A stretch of DNA of 64,000 bases. Origin: DYCT01 sp051875715. GTDB lineage: Bacteria > Bacteroidota > Bacteroidia > Bacteroidales > Bacteroidaceae. Positions within the stretch are counted from its first letter, which is position 1; each line of letters opens with the position of its first letter. The stretch covers positions 4,962 to 68,961 of the forward strand of contig JBJEHD010000032.1 in the NCBI GenBank assembly GCA_051875715.1, written 5' to 3'. The notes below the pieces were generated by a model. That model was not told the origin of the DNA, made no database searches, and saw only the letters and a program-made list of their open reading frames with translations. Of this stretch, positions 16,329 through 25,127 are shown one piece after another. A program made the position numbers and the translations under genes.

Positions 16329-17589
16329 CCCGTTCGACCGCGAACACCTGTGGCACCCCTACACGTCCACAACCAACCCCCTGCCCGTCTACAAAGTGAG
16401 CCGCGCGCAAGGCTGCGTCATCACCCTCGACGACGGGCGCGAACTCATCGAAGGCATGTCCTCCTGGTGGTGCGCCGTCCATGGCTACAACCACCCCGTA
16501 CTCAACCAGGCCGCACGCGACCAGCTGGAGCGGATGTCGCACGTCATGTTCGGCGGACTGACCCACGAGCCGGCCATCGAACTGGGCAAACTCGTGCTCA
16601 GCCTGGCCCCGCCCTCCATGCAGAAACTGTTCTATGCCGACAGCGGTTCGGTGGCCGTCGAGGTGGCCCTGAAAATGGCCGTCCAATACTGGTACGCCCT
16701 GGGCCGGCCGCAGAAGTCGAACTTCGTCACCATCCGCAGCGGCTACCACGGCGACACGTGGAACGCCATGTCGGTGTGCGACCCCGTCACCGGGATGCAC
16801 AGCCTCTTCGGCTCCTCCCTGCCGATACGCCACTTCGCCCCGGCCCCACATTCGCGCTTCGACGGCGCCTGGGACGAGGACGACATCGAGCCGCTGCGCG
16901 CCCTCATCGAACAGCACCACGACGAACTGGCGGCCCTCATCCTCGAACCCATCGTGCAAGGGGCGGGCGGCATGCGCTTCTACCACCCCGAATACCTCCG
17001 CCAGGCCGCACGGCTCTGCCGCGAGCACGACCTCCTGCTCATCTTCGACGAGATTGCCACCGGCTTCGGACGCACCGGCCGCCTGTTCGCCTGGGAACAC
17101 GCCGGCGTGGAGCCGGACATCATGTGCATCGGCAAGGCACTGACGGGCGGATACATGACCCTCTCGGCCGTGCTGGCCTCGGACCGCGTGGCCGACACCA
17201 TCTCCGACCACTACCCCCACGCCTTCATGCACGGCCCCACCTTCATGGGCAACCCCCTGGCCTGCGCCGTGGCCCTGGCCTCCACACGCCTCCTGCTCGA
17301 CACCGACTGGCAAGGACGGGTGGGCCGCATCGAGGCCCAGTTGCGCCGCGAACTGGTCCCGGCACGGGAGATGCCCCAGGTGGCCGACGTACGCGTGCTC
17401 GGCGCCATCGGCGTCATCGAGGTGAAACAGCCCGTCGACATGGCCGTCGTCCAGCGCCGCTTCGTGGAAGAAGGCGTGTGGGTGCGCCCCTTCGGCCGGC
17501 TGGTCTACATCATGCCGCCCTTCATCATCCAACCCGAGCAGTTGAGCCGGCTCACCTCGGCCCTGCTCACAATCGTCAGCGAACTATGA
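16291..17589 (+). CDS. bioA: Adenosylmethionine-8-amino-7-oxononanoate aminotransferase
   Basis: PLP enzyme converting KAPA to DAPA in biotin synthesis. In the 432-residue product the N-terminal HLWHPYTS, SSWWCAVHGYNHP, SGSVAVEVALKMA, GYHGDTWNAM, Asp253 in IFDEIATGFGR and the PLP lysine Lys282 in CIGKALTGGYM are all typical. The start may be the ATG at 16291 or the in-frame ATG at 16300; both overlap the end of bioB. Its stop overlaps bioF by ATGA. Confidence 0.95.
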   Translation: MPVMKSPLKYQADPFDREHLWHPYTSTTNPLPVYKVSRAQGCVITLDDGRELIEGMSSWWCAVHGYNHPVLNQAARDQLERMSHVMFGGLTHEPAIELGKLVLSLAPPSMQKLFYADSGSVAVEVALKMAVQYWYALGRPQKSNFVTIRSGYHGDTWNAMSVCDPVTGMHSLFGSSLPIRHFAPAPHSRFDGAWDEDDIEPLRALIEQHHDELAALILEPIVQGAGGMRFYHPEYLRQAARLCREHDLLLIFDEIATGFGRTGRLFAWEHAGVEPDIMCIGKALTGGYMTLSAVLASDRVADTISDHYPHAFMHGPTFMGNPLACAVALASTRLLLDTDWQGRVGRIEAQLRRELVPAREMPQVADVRVLGAIGVIEVKQPVDMAVVQRRFVEEGVWVRPFGRLVYIMPPFIIQPEQLSRLTSALLTIVSEL

Positions 17590-18749
17590 GCGCGGCCGAC
17601 CACTATGCAGCCGAACTGGAGCGTCTGGCCCAGCAAGGCAACCTGCGCGTCCTGCCCGAAGGCGAACACGCCGGACGCGACATCGTGAGCCACGGACGGC
17701 GGATGCTCAACCTCTCGTCCAACGACTACCTTGGGCTGGCCACCGACGGCGTCCTGCGCAGCGAATTTCTGCGCACGCTCACCGCCGAAGGGCTCGACAT
17801 GACCTCGTCGTCGTCGCGCCTGCTGACGGGCAACTACCCCGTCTACGCCGCCGTAGAAGACCTGCTGGCCCGCCTCTTCGGGCGCGAGGCCGCCCTGGTG
17901 TTCAACAGCGGCTACCACGCCAACACCGGCATCCTGCCCGCCCTGGCCGACGAGCGCACGCTCATCCTGGCCGACAAACTGGTGCACGCCAGCCTCATCG
18001 ACGGCCTGCGCCTCTCGGCCGGACGGTGCGTCCGCTTCCGCCATCAGGACTACGACCAACTGGAACGGCTCGTGGCCAAGAACCAGGCCGACTACGACCG
18101 CCTCATCCTGGTGGTCGAAAGCGTCTACAGCATGGACGGCGACCTGGCCGACCTGCCCCGGCTCGTACGCCTGAAGCGCACCTACCCCCACGTGATGCTC
18201 TACGTGGACGAAGCACACGCCGTCGGCGTCTTCGGCGACCACGGACTGGGCCTGGCCGAAGCACAAGGCTGCATCGCCGACATCGACCTCCTGTGCGGCA
18301 CCTTCGGCAAAGCCCTCGCCTCGGCCGGTGCCTACGTGGTGTGCAGCCAACTGCTGCGCACCTACCTGGTGAACCGCATGCGCACCCTCATCTTCACCAC
18401 CGCCCTGCCGCCCATCAACTGGCAATGGACCCTCCTCGTGCTCCAGCACCTGGCCTCCTTCGCCGACCGCCGCAACCGCCTGCTCGGCCTGGCCGAACTG
18501 CTACGCGCCGCCCTCAAGGCGAAAGGCTACGACTGCACCTCGGCCAGCCACATCGTGCCGCTCACCGTCGGACCCAGCCCCGACGCCGTCCGCCTGGCCG
18601 AACACCTGCAGCGGCAAGGCTTCTACGTGCTGCCCGTCCGCCCGCCCACGGTCCCCGAGGGCACGGCCCGCCTGCGCTTCTCGCTCACCGCCTCCATGAC
18701 CGAGGCCGACATCCGCCGTCTCATCCATCAAATACCCGACCACCCATGA
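17586..18749 (+). CDS. bioF: 8-amino-7-oxononanoate synthase
   Basis: PLP-dependent condensation of pimeloyl-thioester with alanine to KAPA (387 residues). Motifs: LNLSSNDYLGLA, SSSSRLLTGNYPVY, VFNSGYHANTGILPAL, LYVDEAHAVGVFG and the PLP-lysine region GTFGKALASAGAYV. It starts at the ATG at 17586 inside the ATGA overlap with bioA and ends in an ATGA overlap with bioG. The same frame is open far upstream through bioA, but that stretch is an Arg/Pro-rich out-of-frame shadow. Confidence 0.96.
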   Translation: MSAADHYAAELERLAQQGNLRVLPEGEHAGRDIVSHGRRMLNLSSNDYLGLATDGVLRSEFLRTLTAEGLDMTSSSSRLLTGNYPVYAAVEDLLARLFGREAALVFNSGYHANTGILPALADERTLILADKLVHASLIDGLRLSAGRCVRFRHQDYDQLERLVAKNQADYDRLILVVESVYSMDGDLADLPRLVRLKRTYPHVMLYVDEAHAVGVFGDHGLGLAEAQGCIADIDLLCGTFGKALASAGAYVVCSQLLRTYLVNRMRTLIFTTALPPINWQWTLLVLQHLASFADRRNRLLGLAELLRAALKAKGYDCTSASHIVPLTVGPSPDAVRLAEHLQRQGFYVLPVRPPTVPEGTARLRFSLTASMTEADIRRLIHQIPDHP

Positions 18750-19408
18750 AACAAGAATTCCTGCTGCGCGAAGGCCATCCCCACCTCGTGCTCTTCTTTG
18801 CCGGATGGGGAGGCGAAGCCAACCTGTTCCGCACCTACCGCCCCGCCGGCGCCGACCTCCTGCTGGTCAGCGACTACCGCGACCTCGACTTCGACCACGC
18901 CCCCCTGGCCGGCTATGCCTCCATTCAGGTGGTAGGCTGGTCGATGGGAGTCTGGATGGCCGCCCACGCCCTGTCGGGGCACACGCACCCCATCCGCTTC
19001 AGCCGCGCCGTGAACGGCACGCCACACCCCATCGACGCACACGAAGGCATCCCGCCCGCCATCTTCCACGGCACGCTCGACGCCTTCAGCCCCGCCACCC
19101 TGCAGAAGTTCCGACGCCGGATGTGCGGCCACGTCGAAGGCGTACGCGCCTTCCTCGGCCACCAGCCGCAGCGGACGCTGGACGACCTGCACGCCGAACT
19201 GGCCTCCATCTGCCAGGCCGTCGAAAGCCTTCCGCCCTCGGACTATCCGTGGACGGAAGCCTGGATAGGCGACCGCGACCTCATCTTCCCCGCCGCCAAC
19301 CAGGCGCAGGCCTGGGCCGGCACGCGCACCCTGCATTTCGACTGCCCGCACTACAACGACGACCTGCTCCGCCAGGCCCTGGAGACCCTCACCCCCATGC
19401 CCGACTGA
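18746..19408 (+). CDS. bioG: Pimeloyl-ACP methyl ester esterase, BioG type
   Basis: An alpha/beta hydrolase of the BioG (DUF452) family that removes the methyl group from pimeloyl-ACP methyl ester, ending the BioC-primed fatty acid cycle. The 220-residue product has LFFAGWGGEA near the N-terminus, the nucleophile Ser66 in VVGWSMGVW, and a C-terminal DCPHYND that would supply the catalytic His. BioG replaces BioH in several groups, including Bacteroides. It lies between bioF (ATGA overlap) and bioC (3-base gap). Confidence 0.93.
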   Translation: MKQEFLLREGHPHLVLFFAGWGGEANLFRTYRPAGADLLLVSDYRDLDFDHAPLAGYASIQVVGWSMGVWMAAHALSGHTHPIRFSRAVNGTPHPIDAHEGIPPAIFHGTLDAFSPATLQKFRRRMCGHVEGVRAFLGHQPQRTLDDLHAELASICQAVESLPPSDYPWTEAWIGDRDLIFPAANQAQAWAGTRTLHFDCPHYNDDLLRQALETLTPMPD

Positions 19409-19411
19409 CCC

Positions 19412-20182
19412 ATGGACAAACCCCTCATCCGCCAACGATTCGCCCGCGCCGTCGCCACCTACCCCCGACAGGCCACCATCCAGCAGACCGTGGCCGCCCG
19501 CATGGCCGGCCTCGTCCGCCGCTACGTGCCGCAGGCATCCTGCCGCCGCACCCTCGAGGTAGGCTGCGGCACCGGCCTGTTCACCCGCCGGCTGCTGAAG
19601 GCCGCCCGGCCCGAGCAGTTGTGGCTGAACGACCTCTGCCCCGAGGTGGCCGGCTGCTTCGCCGACCTGCCGGCAGAGCACGTCCGCTTCCTGTCCGGCG
19701 ACGCCGAACACATCCGCCTCCCCGAGGGGCAAGGCCTCATCGCCTCGTGCTCGGCCCTGCAGTGGTTCGCCCGCCCCGAAGCCTTCCTCCAACGCTGCAC
19801 GCGCCTGCTGGCCGACACCGGCTACCTGGCCTTCAGCACCTTCGGCCGCGACAACCTGCGCGAACTGACCGCCCTCACCGGGCAAGGCCTCCCCTACCGC
19901 ACCCTGGACCAACTCTGCCGGACGCTGGCCCCCGACTTCGACCTCCTCTTCGCCCACGAAGAGCGGTTCGTGGTCCGCTTCGCCACACCCACCGACGTGT
20001 TGCGCCACCTGCGCGAAACCGGCGTGACGGGCCTCCGCCGCCAGCACTGGACCAAGGCCGACCTCGCCGACTTCAGCGAACGCTACGTCCGCCGTTTCGG
20101 CACACCGACGGCCGACGGACCCTGCGTCCCGCTCACCTACCATCCACTTTACATCATTGCTAAAAAGAAACAAAACGTATGA
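19412..20182 (+). CDS. bioC: Malonyl-ACP O-methyltransferase
   Basis: SAM-dependent methyltransferase that methylates malonyl-ACP to start pimelate synthesis. The 256-residue product opens with IRQRFARAVATYPRQA, has motif I LEVGCGTGLFT around residue 48, and SALQWFARPEAFL and LAFSTFGRDNLREL, as in BioC. It overlaps bioD by ATGA. Confidence 0.94.
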   Translation: MDKPLIRQRFARAVATYPRQATIQQTVAARMAGLVRRYVPQASCRRTLEVGCGTGLFTRRLLKAARPEQLWLNDLCPEVAGCFADLPAEHVRFLSGDAEHIRLPEGQGLIASCSALQWFARPEAFLQRCTRLLADTGYLAFSTFGRDNLRELTALTGQGLPYRTLDQLCRTLAPDFDLLFAHEERFVVRFATPTDVLRHLRETGVTGLRRQHWTKADLADFSERYVRRFGTPTADGPCVPLTYHPLYIIAKKKQNV

Positions 20183-20832
20183 ACACCCCTTCCAACCTCT
20201 ATTTCGTAAGCGGCATCGACACCAACGTCGGCAAAAGCTACGCCACCGGATACCTGGCCCGCCAATGGAACGAACAAGGCATCCGCACCATCACCCAGAA
20301 GTTCGTCCAGACCGGCAACACCGACCTGTCGGAAGACATCGAACTGCACCGCCGCATCATGGGCTGCGGCCTGTTGCCCGAAGACCACGAACGCCTCACC
20401 ATGCCCGAAATCTTCAGCTACCCCTGCTCGCCCCATCTGGCCGCCGAGATTGACCACCGCCCCATCGACTTTGCCAAGATTGAACACGCGGCCTCCGAAC
20501 TGGCCCTCCGCTTCGACGCCGTGCTGCAAGAAGGTGCCGGAGGCCTCATGGTCCCCCTCACGCGCCATCTGCTCACCATCGACTACGTGGCCCAGCGCCA
20601 CCTGCCGCTCATCTTCGTCACCTCGGGCCGGCTGGGCAGCATCAGCCACACCCTGCTCAGCCTCGAGGCCATCGAGCGGCGCGGCATCCGCCTCCACACA
20701 CTGGCCTACAACCTCTTCCCCACCGAAGACGACACCACCATCCAGCGCGACACCGAAGACTTCATCCGGCAATACGTGCAGCAGCACTTCCCCGACGCCC
20801 GGTTCGAGGTCGTGCCGCAGATGGAGGTGTGA
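20179..20832 (+). CDS. bioD: ATP-dependent dethiobiotin synthetase
   Basis: Closes the ureido ring on DAPA with CO2 and ATP. The 217-residue protein has the P-loop variant VSGIDTNVGKSYATG, KFVQTGN, and VLQEGAGGLMVPL around the DAPA site. It is the last gene of the biotin operon, with a GC-rich hairpin 19 bases downstream. With BioC, G, F, A and B it completes the pathway from malonyl-ACP to biotin in a single operon. Confidence 0.96.
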   Translation: MNTPSNLYFVSGIDTNVGKSYATGYLARQWNEQGIRTITQKFVQTGNTDLSEDIELHRRIMGCGLLPEDHERLTMPEIFSYPCSPHLAAEIDHRPIDFAKIEHAASELALRFDAVLQEGAGGLMVPLTRHLLTIDYVAQRHLPLIFVTSGRLGSISHTLLSLEAIERRGIRLHTLAYNLFPTEDDTTIQRDTEDFIRQYVQQHFPDARFEVVPQMEV

Positions 20833-20850
20833 TGCGCCCAAATCAAAACG

Positions 20851-20876
20851 CCCCGGGGCTTTTTTATGCCCCGGGG
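20851..20876 (+). terminator. GC-rich hairpin after bioD
   Basis: CCCCGGGGC (20851-20859) pairs perfectly with GCCCCGGGG (20868-20876). A T-run lies in the 8-base loop rather than after the stem. It sits between the convergent bioD and FISUMP genes. Confidence 0.6.
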
Positions 20877-20917
20877 AAATAAATTAAATAATCAAATAAA
20901 TCGGATGCGCTTCGCTT

Positions 20918-21586
20918 TTATTCTGAAACAGGGCGAACGGAACGCCCGCCGCAGCGGTCGCCCCCACCCACGTCGTGGTAGGAGGAATCGAAGTAGAGGC
21001 CGTAGGCGTACTCCGTATAGCTTTCGTAAGGCGTAGAACTCCAATAGAAGCCGTTCTCTCCAACGTAGTAGAGCAACGTACCATAGCGGTAGCCCGCAGC
21101 CGGAAGGAAGATGGAGTTGCCGTTCTTCCCCGTTACGCGGTAACCGTTGTGGCCATCCTGCGTGGTCCAAGTCCAGGTGCACTGGCTTACTAATTCTTCG
21201 CACTCCGCCTTGGTGGGCAATCGCCATGTGCTGCCCCAGTTGGCGCGGGCAGCGTCGTACGTCGGGTCGCCCGCGATGTCGCCCATTCTCTTCTTGTAGG
21301 TGCGGCTGTTCGCTTCGGTGTATTCCGACTTGGTGCTCGTCTCGCCCCAGGCGAAATAATAACCATAGTCCGAGGGAGAGGACGCGCCCACGTTCGTGGT
21401 CGCCCACTTCACCGAGAGGCCCAAATCGACGTAGTCGTGGCCGTTGATGACGTTGCGCTTCTTCGGCGGCTTCTGCGCCGGAGTGGTGGTCTGGGTCGGT
21501 TTCTTCGTCGGCCGTGTGATGATGCCTTGCGGCATGGCCAGCAGCGGCAGCAGGGCTGCCAACAGGAAAAGGAAAGTTCGTTTCAT
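20918..21586 (-). CDS. Secreted FISUMP-domain protein
   Basis: A 222-residue protein with a signal peptide (MKRTFLFLLAALLPLLAMPQ), a Thr/Pro/Lys linker at about residues 25-47, and a domain typical of the Fibrobacter succinogenes major paralogous (FISUMP) family. That domain begins DYVDLGLSVKWATTNVGASS, with GYYFAWGET, STWRLPTKAECEEL and FYWSSTPY. Function of this beta-rich surface domain is unknown. The ATG at 21586 is chosen for the signal peptide. It stands alone between the biotin operon and pyrH. Confidence 0.85.
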   Translation of the reverse strand: MKRTFLFLLAALLPLLAMPQGIITRPTKKPTQTTTPAQKPPKKRNVINGHDYVDLGLSVKWATTNVGASSPSDYGYYFAWGETSTKSEYTEANSRTYKKRMGDIAGDPTYDAARANWGSTWRLPTKAECEELVSQCTWTWTTQDGHNGYRVTGKNGNSIFLPAAGYRYGTLLYYVGENGFYWSSTPYESYTEYAYGLYFDSSYHDVGGGDRCGGRSVRPVSE

Positions 21587-21639
21587 ATCCGTATGTGTTT
21601 TTAAGGTTTGTTGTTTGCCGGGCTTATCCCTATCGCAAG

Positions 21640-21669
21640 CAAATATACGGCTTTTTGCAAACACGACAA
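21640..21669 (-). promoter_or_regulatory. Promoter of the FISUMP gene
   Basis: On the minus strand TTG (21669-21667) precedes TATATTTG (21647-21640) by 19 bases, matching the Bacteroidota -33/-7 pattern, 53 bases upstream of the ATG. Confidence 0.6.
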
Positions 21670-21750
21670 GGACGACACGGCCCATCGCATAAAAATCCAC
21701 CTTCCACGAACTTTCGGCAGGAACAGCGCAGGATATTCCTCGGAAATTCG

Positions 21751-21758
21751 TATGTTTG
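21751..21758 (+). promoter_or_regulatory. Candidate -7 element for pyrH
   Basis: TATGTTTG matches TAnnTTTG exactly, 27 bases upstream of the pyrH ATG, in the divergent spacer with the FISUMP gene. Confidence 0.5.
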
Positions 21759-21785
21759 TTGCCATAACCAATATAAACGCCAAAA

Positions 21786-22496
21786 ATGGGAAACTACAAA
21801 CGAATCCTCCTCAAACTGAGCGGTGAAAGCCTCATGGGGGAGAAACAATACGGAATAGACGAAAAACGGCTGGGCGAATATGCCCAACAGATAAAAGAAA
21901 TCCACGAGATGGGCGTGCAAATCGGCATCGTCATCGGCGGCGGCAACATCTTCCGCGGACTGAGCGGAGCCTCGAAAGGCTTCGACCGTGTGAAAGGAGA
22001 CCAGATGGGCATGCTGGCCACCGTCATCAACAGCCTCGCACTCAGTTCGGCCCTCGGCTCGGTAGGCGTGAAGGCCCGCGTGCTGACCGCCGTCCGGATG
22101 GAGCCCATCGGCGAGTTCTATAGCAAGTGGAAGGCCATCGACAGCCTCGAGAACGGCGAAGTGGTCATCCTCTCCGGCGGCACAGGCAATCCCTTCTTCA
22201 CCACGGACACGGGCTCGTCGCTCCGAGGCATCGAAATCGAAGCCGACGTGATGCTGAAGGGCACACGCGTGGACGGCATCTACACGGCCGACCCCGAGAA
22301 AGACCCCACGGCCACCAAGTTTGCCGACATCACCTACGACGAAGTGCTGCGGCGCGGCCTCAAGGTGATGGACCTCACGGCCACCTGCATGTGCAAAGAG
22401 AACAACCTGCCCATCATCGTGTTCGACATGGACACGGTGGGCAACCTGCGCAAAGTCATCGCAGGCGAACCCATCGGGACACTGGTGCACAACTAA
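21786..22496 (+). CDS. pyrH: UMP kinase
   Basis: Phosphorylates UMP to UDP. The 236-residue amino acid kinase-family protein opens KRILLKLSGESLMG and has IGIVIGGGNIFRGL, VILSGGTGNPFFTTDTG and a C-terminal VIAGEPIGTLV, all standard for bacterial UMP kinase. It lies 57 bases upstream of frr, a common bacterial neighbourhood. Confidence 0.97.
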   Translation: MGNYKRILLKLSGESLMGEKQYGIDEKRLGEYAQQIKEIHEMGVQIGIVIGGGNIFRGLSGASKGFDRVKGDQMGMLATVINSLALSSALGSVGVKARVLTAVRMEPIGEFYSKWKAIDSLENGEVVILSGGTGNPFFTTDTGSSLRGIEIEADVMLKGTRVDGIYTADPEKDPTATKFADITYDEVLRRGLKVMDLTATCMCKENNLPIIVFDMDTVGNLRKVIAGEPIGTLVHN

Positions 22497-22553
22497 GTCT
22501 CCATCCCGCCAATCAATCACGCATTTATTCAACCCCAAACGAAGACAGAAGTT

Positions 22554-23114
22554 ATGATAGACATTAACGTTTGCATCAACGATGCTGAAGAGAAAATGAG
22601 CATGGCCATCATGTATTTGGAAGAAGCCTTGGCACACATCCGCGCCGGAAAAGCCAGCACGCGACTGCTGGACGGCATCCGCGTGGACTCGTACGGTAGC
22701 ATGGTGCCCATCAACAACGTGGCCGCCGTGACCACCCCCGACGCCCGCAGCATCACCATCAAACCGTGGGACAAAAGCATGTTCCGCATCATCGAAAAAG
22801 CCATCATCGACTCCGACCTCGGCATCATGCCCGAAAACAACGGCGAACTGATCCGCATCGGCATCCCCCCCTTGACGGAGGAACGCCGCAAACAATTGGC
22901 CAAGCAATGTAAGGGCGAAGGCGAGACGGCCAAAATCAGCGTCCGCAACGCCCGCCGCGACGGCATCGACGCCCTGAAGAAAGGCCTGAAGGACGGCCTG
23001 CCCGAGGACAGCGAGAAAGACGCCGAAGGCAAGTTGCAGAAACTGCACGACAAATACATCAAGAAGATTGATGAGATGCTGGCCGAGAAGGACAAGGAAA
23101 TCATGACTGTATAA
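22554..23114 (+). CDS. frr: Ribosome recycling factor
   Basis: Splits post-termination ribosomes together with EF-G. The 186-residue length is standard. Recognisable parts are the helix with HIRAGKASTRLLDGIRVDSY, IKPWDKSMFRIIEKAI, IRIGIPPLTEERRKQLAKQC and the C-terminal KYIKKIDEMLAEKDKEIMTV. It lies between pyrH and rsgA with short gaps. Confidence 0.97.
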   Translation: MIDINVCINDAEEKMSMAIMYLEEALAHIRAGKASTRLLDGIRVDSYGSMVPINNVAAVTTPDARSITIKPWDKSMFRIIEKAIIDSDLGIMPENNGELIRIGIPPLTEERRKQLAKQCKGEGETAKISVRNARRDGIDALKKGLKDGLPEDSEKDAEGKLQKLHDKYIKKIDEMLAEKDKEIMTV

Positions 23115-23123
23115 TCGGGAGGC

Positions 23124-24056
23124 ATGCACGGACTCGTCATCAAAAACACCGGCAGCTGGTATGTGGTCAAGGCCGACGAAGGCAGCGAGGTACACTGCAA
23201 GGTGAAAGGCAACTTCCGGCTGAAAGGCATCCGGAGCACCAGCCCCGTGGCTGTAGGCGACCGGGTGGAGATTGTGGTCAATCCCGAGGGAACAGGCTAC
23301 ATCACCGCCATCGACGACCGGAAGAACTACATCATCCGCCGGGCATCGAACCTGTCGAAGCAGTCGCACATCCTGGCAGCCAACCTGGACCAGTGCATGT
23401 TGGTGGCCACCATCAGCCGCCCGGAGACGTCGACCATCTTCATCGACCGTTTCCTGGCCTCGGCCGAAGCATACCGCGTCCCGGTGAGGCTGGTATTCAA
23501 CAAGACCGATGCCTACGACGACGACGAACTACGCTACCTGGACGCATTGGTCCACCTCTACACCACCATCGGATACCCATGCCTGCGTGTGTCGGCCCTC
23601 AACGGCGCGGGAATCGACGAACTGCGCCACGAACTGGACGGCCGGATTACCCTCTTTGCAGGCCATTCGGGCGTGGGGAAATCCACCCTCATCAACACCC
23701 TCCTGCCGGGACTGCATCTCAAGACGGGCGCCATCTCGGCCTACCACCTCAAGGGCATGCACACGACGACCTTCAGCGAGATGTTCCCCATAGGCCAGGA
23801 CGGCTACCTCATCGACACGCCGGGCGTCAAAGGCTTCGGCACCTTCGACATGGAAGAAGAGGAAGTGGGACACTACTTCAAGGAAATCTTCCACTACGCG
23901 CAGGAATGCCGCTACGGCAACTGCACGCACACCCACGAACCGGGATGCGCCGTGCGGAAGGCGGTGGAAGACCACCTCATCAGCGAGTCGCGCTACGCCT
24001 CCTACCTGAACATGCTGGAGGACAAGGACGAGGGGAAATACCGGGAAGCATACTGA
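23124..24056 (+). CDS. rsgA: Ribosome small subunit-dependent GTPase A
   Basis: A circularly permuted GTPase acting in 30S maturation (310 residues). An N-terminal OB fold (about residues 1-70) is followed by G motifs in permuted order, with NKTD first, then GHSGVGKSTLINTL and LIDTPGVKGFG. The C-terminal zinc knuckle is ECRYGNCTHTHEPGC. The gene starts 9 bases after frr and is followed by the shared terminator hairpin. Confidence 0.96.
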   Translation: MHGLVIKNTGSWYVVKADEGSEVHCKVKGNFRLKGIRSTSPVAVGDRVEIVVNPEGTGYITAIDDRKNYIIRRASNLSKQSHILAANLDQCMLVATISRPETSTIFIDRFLASAEAYRVPVRLVFNKTDAYDDDELRYLDALVHLYTTIGYPCLRVSALNGAGIDELRHELDGRITLFAGHSGVGKSTLINTLLPGLHLKTGAISAYHLKGMHTTTFSEMFPIGQDGYLIDTPGVKGFGTFDMEEEEVGHYFKEIFHYAQECRYGNCTHTHEPGCAVRKAVEDHLISESRYASYLNMLEDKDEGKYREAY

Positions 24057-24076
24057 CCCCTCCGCACGGTTCAAAA

Positions 24077-24120
24077 AAACGGTGTTTAAACGGCATCCAC
24101 ATACCGTTTAAACACCGTTT
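24077..24120 (-). terminator. Terminator of the arg/pro operon
   Basis: Perfect 17-bp arms (24077-24093 and 24104-24120) around a 10-base loop. Read on the minus strand the hairpin is followed by a run of seven T, so it ends the argR-argF' transcript. It may also slow rsgA read-through on the plus strand. Confidence 0.9.
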
Positions 24121-24141
24121 AACCCAAACAGGCCGCACCGG

Positions 24142-25095
24142 CTACAGGCTTTCGAGCAGACGCTTCAGGACCACCGTGGCCGAGATTTCGCGGTTGGCCG
24201 CCTCGGGAATGACGATGGACTGCGGGCTGTCGATGACCTCGTCCGTCACAATCATGTTGCGGCGCACGGGCAGGCAGTGCATGAAGTAAGCCTGATTCGT
24301 CACGGCCATCTGCCGGGCCGACACCGTCCAGTTCATATCCTTCGAGAGCACCTGTCCGTAGTGGTCGGCCGCATAGGCCGACCAGTTCTTGGCATAGACG
24401 AAGTCGGCCCCCTCGAAGGCCCGCATCTGGTCGTACTCGACCCGGGCATTGCCCACAAACTTCGGGTCGAGTTCGTAGCCCTCGGGATGGGTGATGACGA
24501 AGTCCACATCGGCGGCGTTCATCCATTCGGCAAACGAGTTGGGCACGGCCTGCGGCAACGGACGCGGATGGGGAGCCCACGTCATGACCACCTTCGGGCG
24601 AGGCGTACGCTTGTATTCCTCGATGGTGATGAGGTCGGCGAAGCTCTGCAGTGGATGGCGCGTGGCGGCCTCCATCGAGAAAACGGGCCGTCCGGAGTGA
24701 CGGATGAACTGTTCGAGGATAACCTCGTTGTAGTCATCGTCGCGATTCTCGAAACGGGCGAACGAACGCACCCCGATGATATCGCAGTAGCAACCCATGA
24801 CGGGAATGGCCTCGAGCAGGTGTTCGGGCTTGTCGCCGTCCATCACGACGCCGTGTTCCGTTTCCAGTTTCCAGGCCCCTTGATTGATGTCCAATACAAT
24901 GACATTCATGCCCAAGTTGAGGGCCGCTTTCTGCGTGCTGAGCCGTGTGCGGAGGCTGGAGTTGAAGAATATCATCAGCAGGGTCTTATTACGGCCGAGG
25001 TTGACGTATTTGAAGCGGTCTCGCTTGATTTCGAAGGCTTCGTCCAGTGCGGTCCTCAGATTGCCGAGGTCGTGCACACAAGTAAATTTCTTCAT
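24142..25095 (-). CDS. argF': N-succinyl-L-ornithine transcarbamylase (ArgF')
   Basis: Transfers carbamoyl phosphate to an N-acylated ornithine in arginine synthesis (317 residues). The carbamoyl-phosphate site is FFNSSLRTRLSTQ. The proline-rich loop APHPRPLPQAVPNSFAEWM and HCLPVRRN are features of the acylornithine transcarbamylases rather than OTCases. Residue 90 is Pro (MDGDKPEHL). In characterised enzymes Pro90 marks the Bacteroides succinyl-specific form, while Glu at this place marks acetylornithine enzymes. The ATG at 25095 gives the known N-terminus MKKFTCVHDL. It is the last gene of the operon. Confidence 0.93.
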   Translation of the reverse strand: MKKFTCVHDLGNLRTALDEAFEIKRDRFKYVNLGRNKTLLMIFFNSSLRTRLSTQKAALNLGMNVIVLDINQGAWKLETEHGVVMDGDKPEHLLEAIPVMGCYCDIIGVRSFARFENRDDDYNEVILEQFIRHSGRPVFSMEAATRHPLQSFADLITIEEYKRTPRPKVVMTWAPHPRPLPQAVPNSFAEWMNAADVDFVITHPEGYELDPKFVGNARVEYDQMRAFEGADFVYAKNWSAYAADHYGQVLSKDMNWTVSARQMAVTNQAYFMHCLPVRRNMIVTDEVIDSPQSIVIPEAANREISATVVLKRLLESL

Positions 25096-25127
25096 ATTGT
25101 TCTGTTTTGCTTTTATCGGATACGTTT

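Noticed and set aside
16350..18749. Fusion protein of bioA region and bioF
   Set aside because: The bioF frame is open through bioA, but the upstream part is out-of-frame Arg/Pro-rich sequence; bioF has its own start in an ATGA overlap.
18728..20173. 481-codon minus-strand frame opposite bioG-bioC
   Set aside because: Antisense to two recognised biotin genes and low complexity in Gly, Ala and Val.
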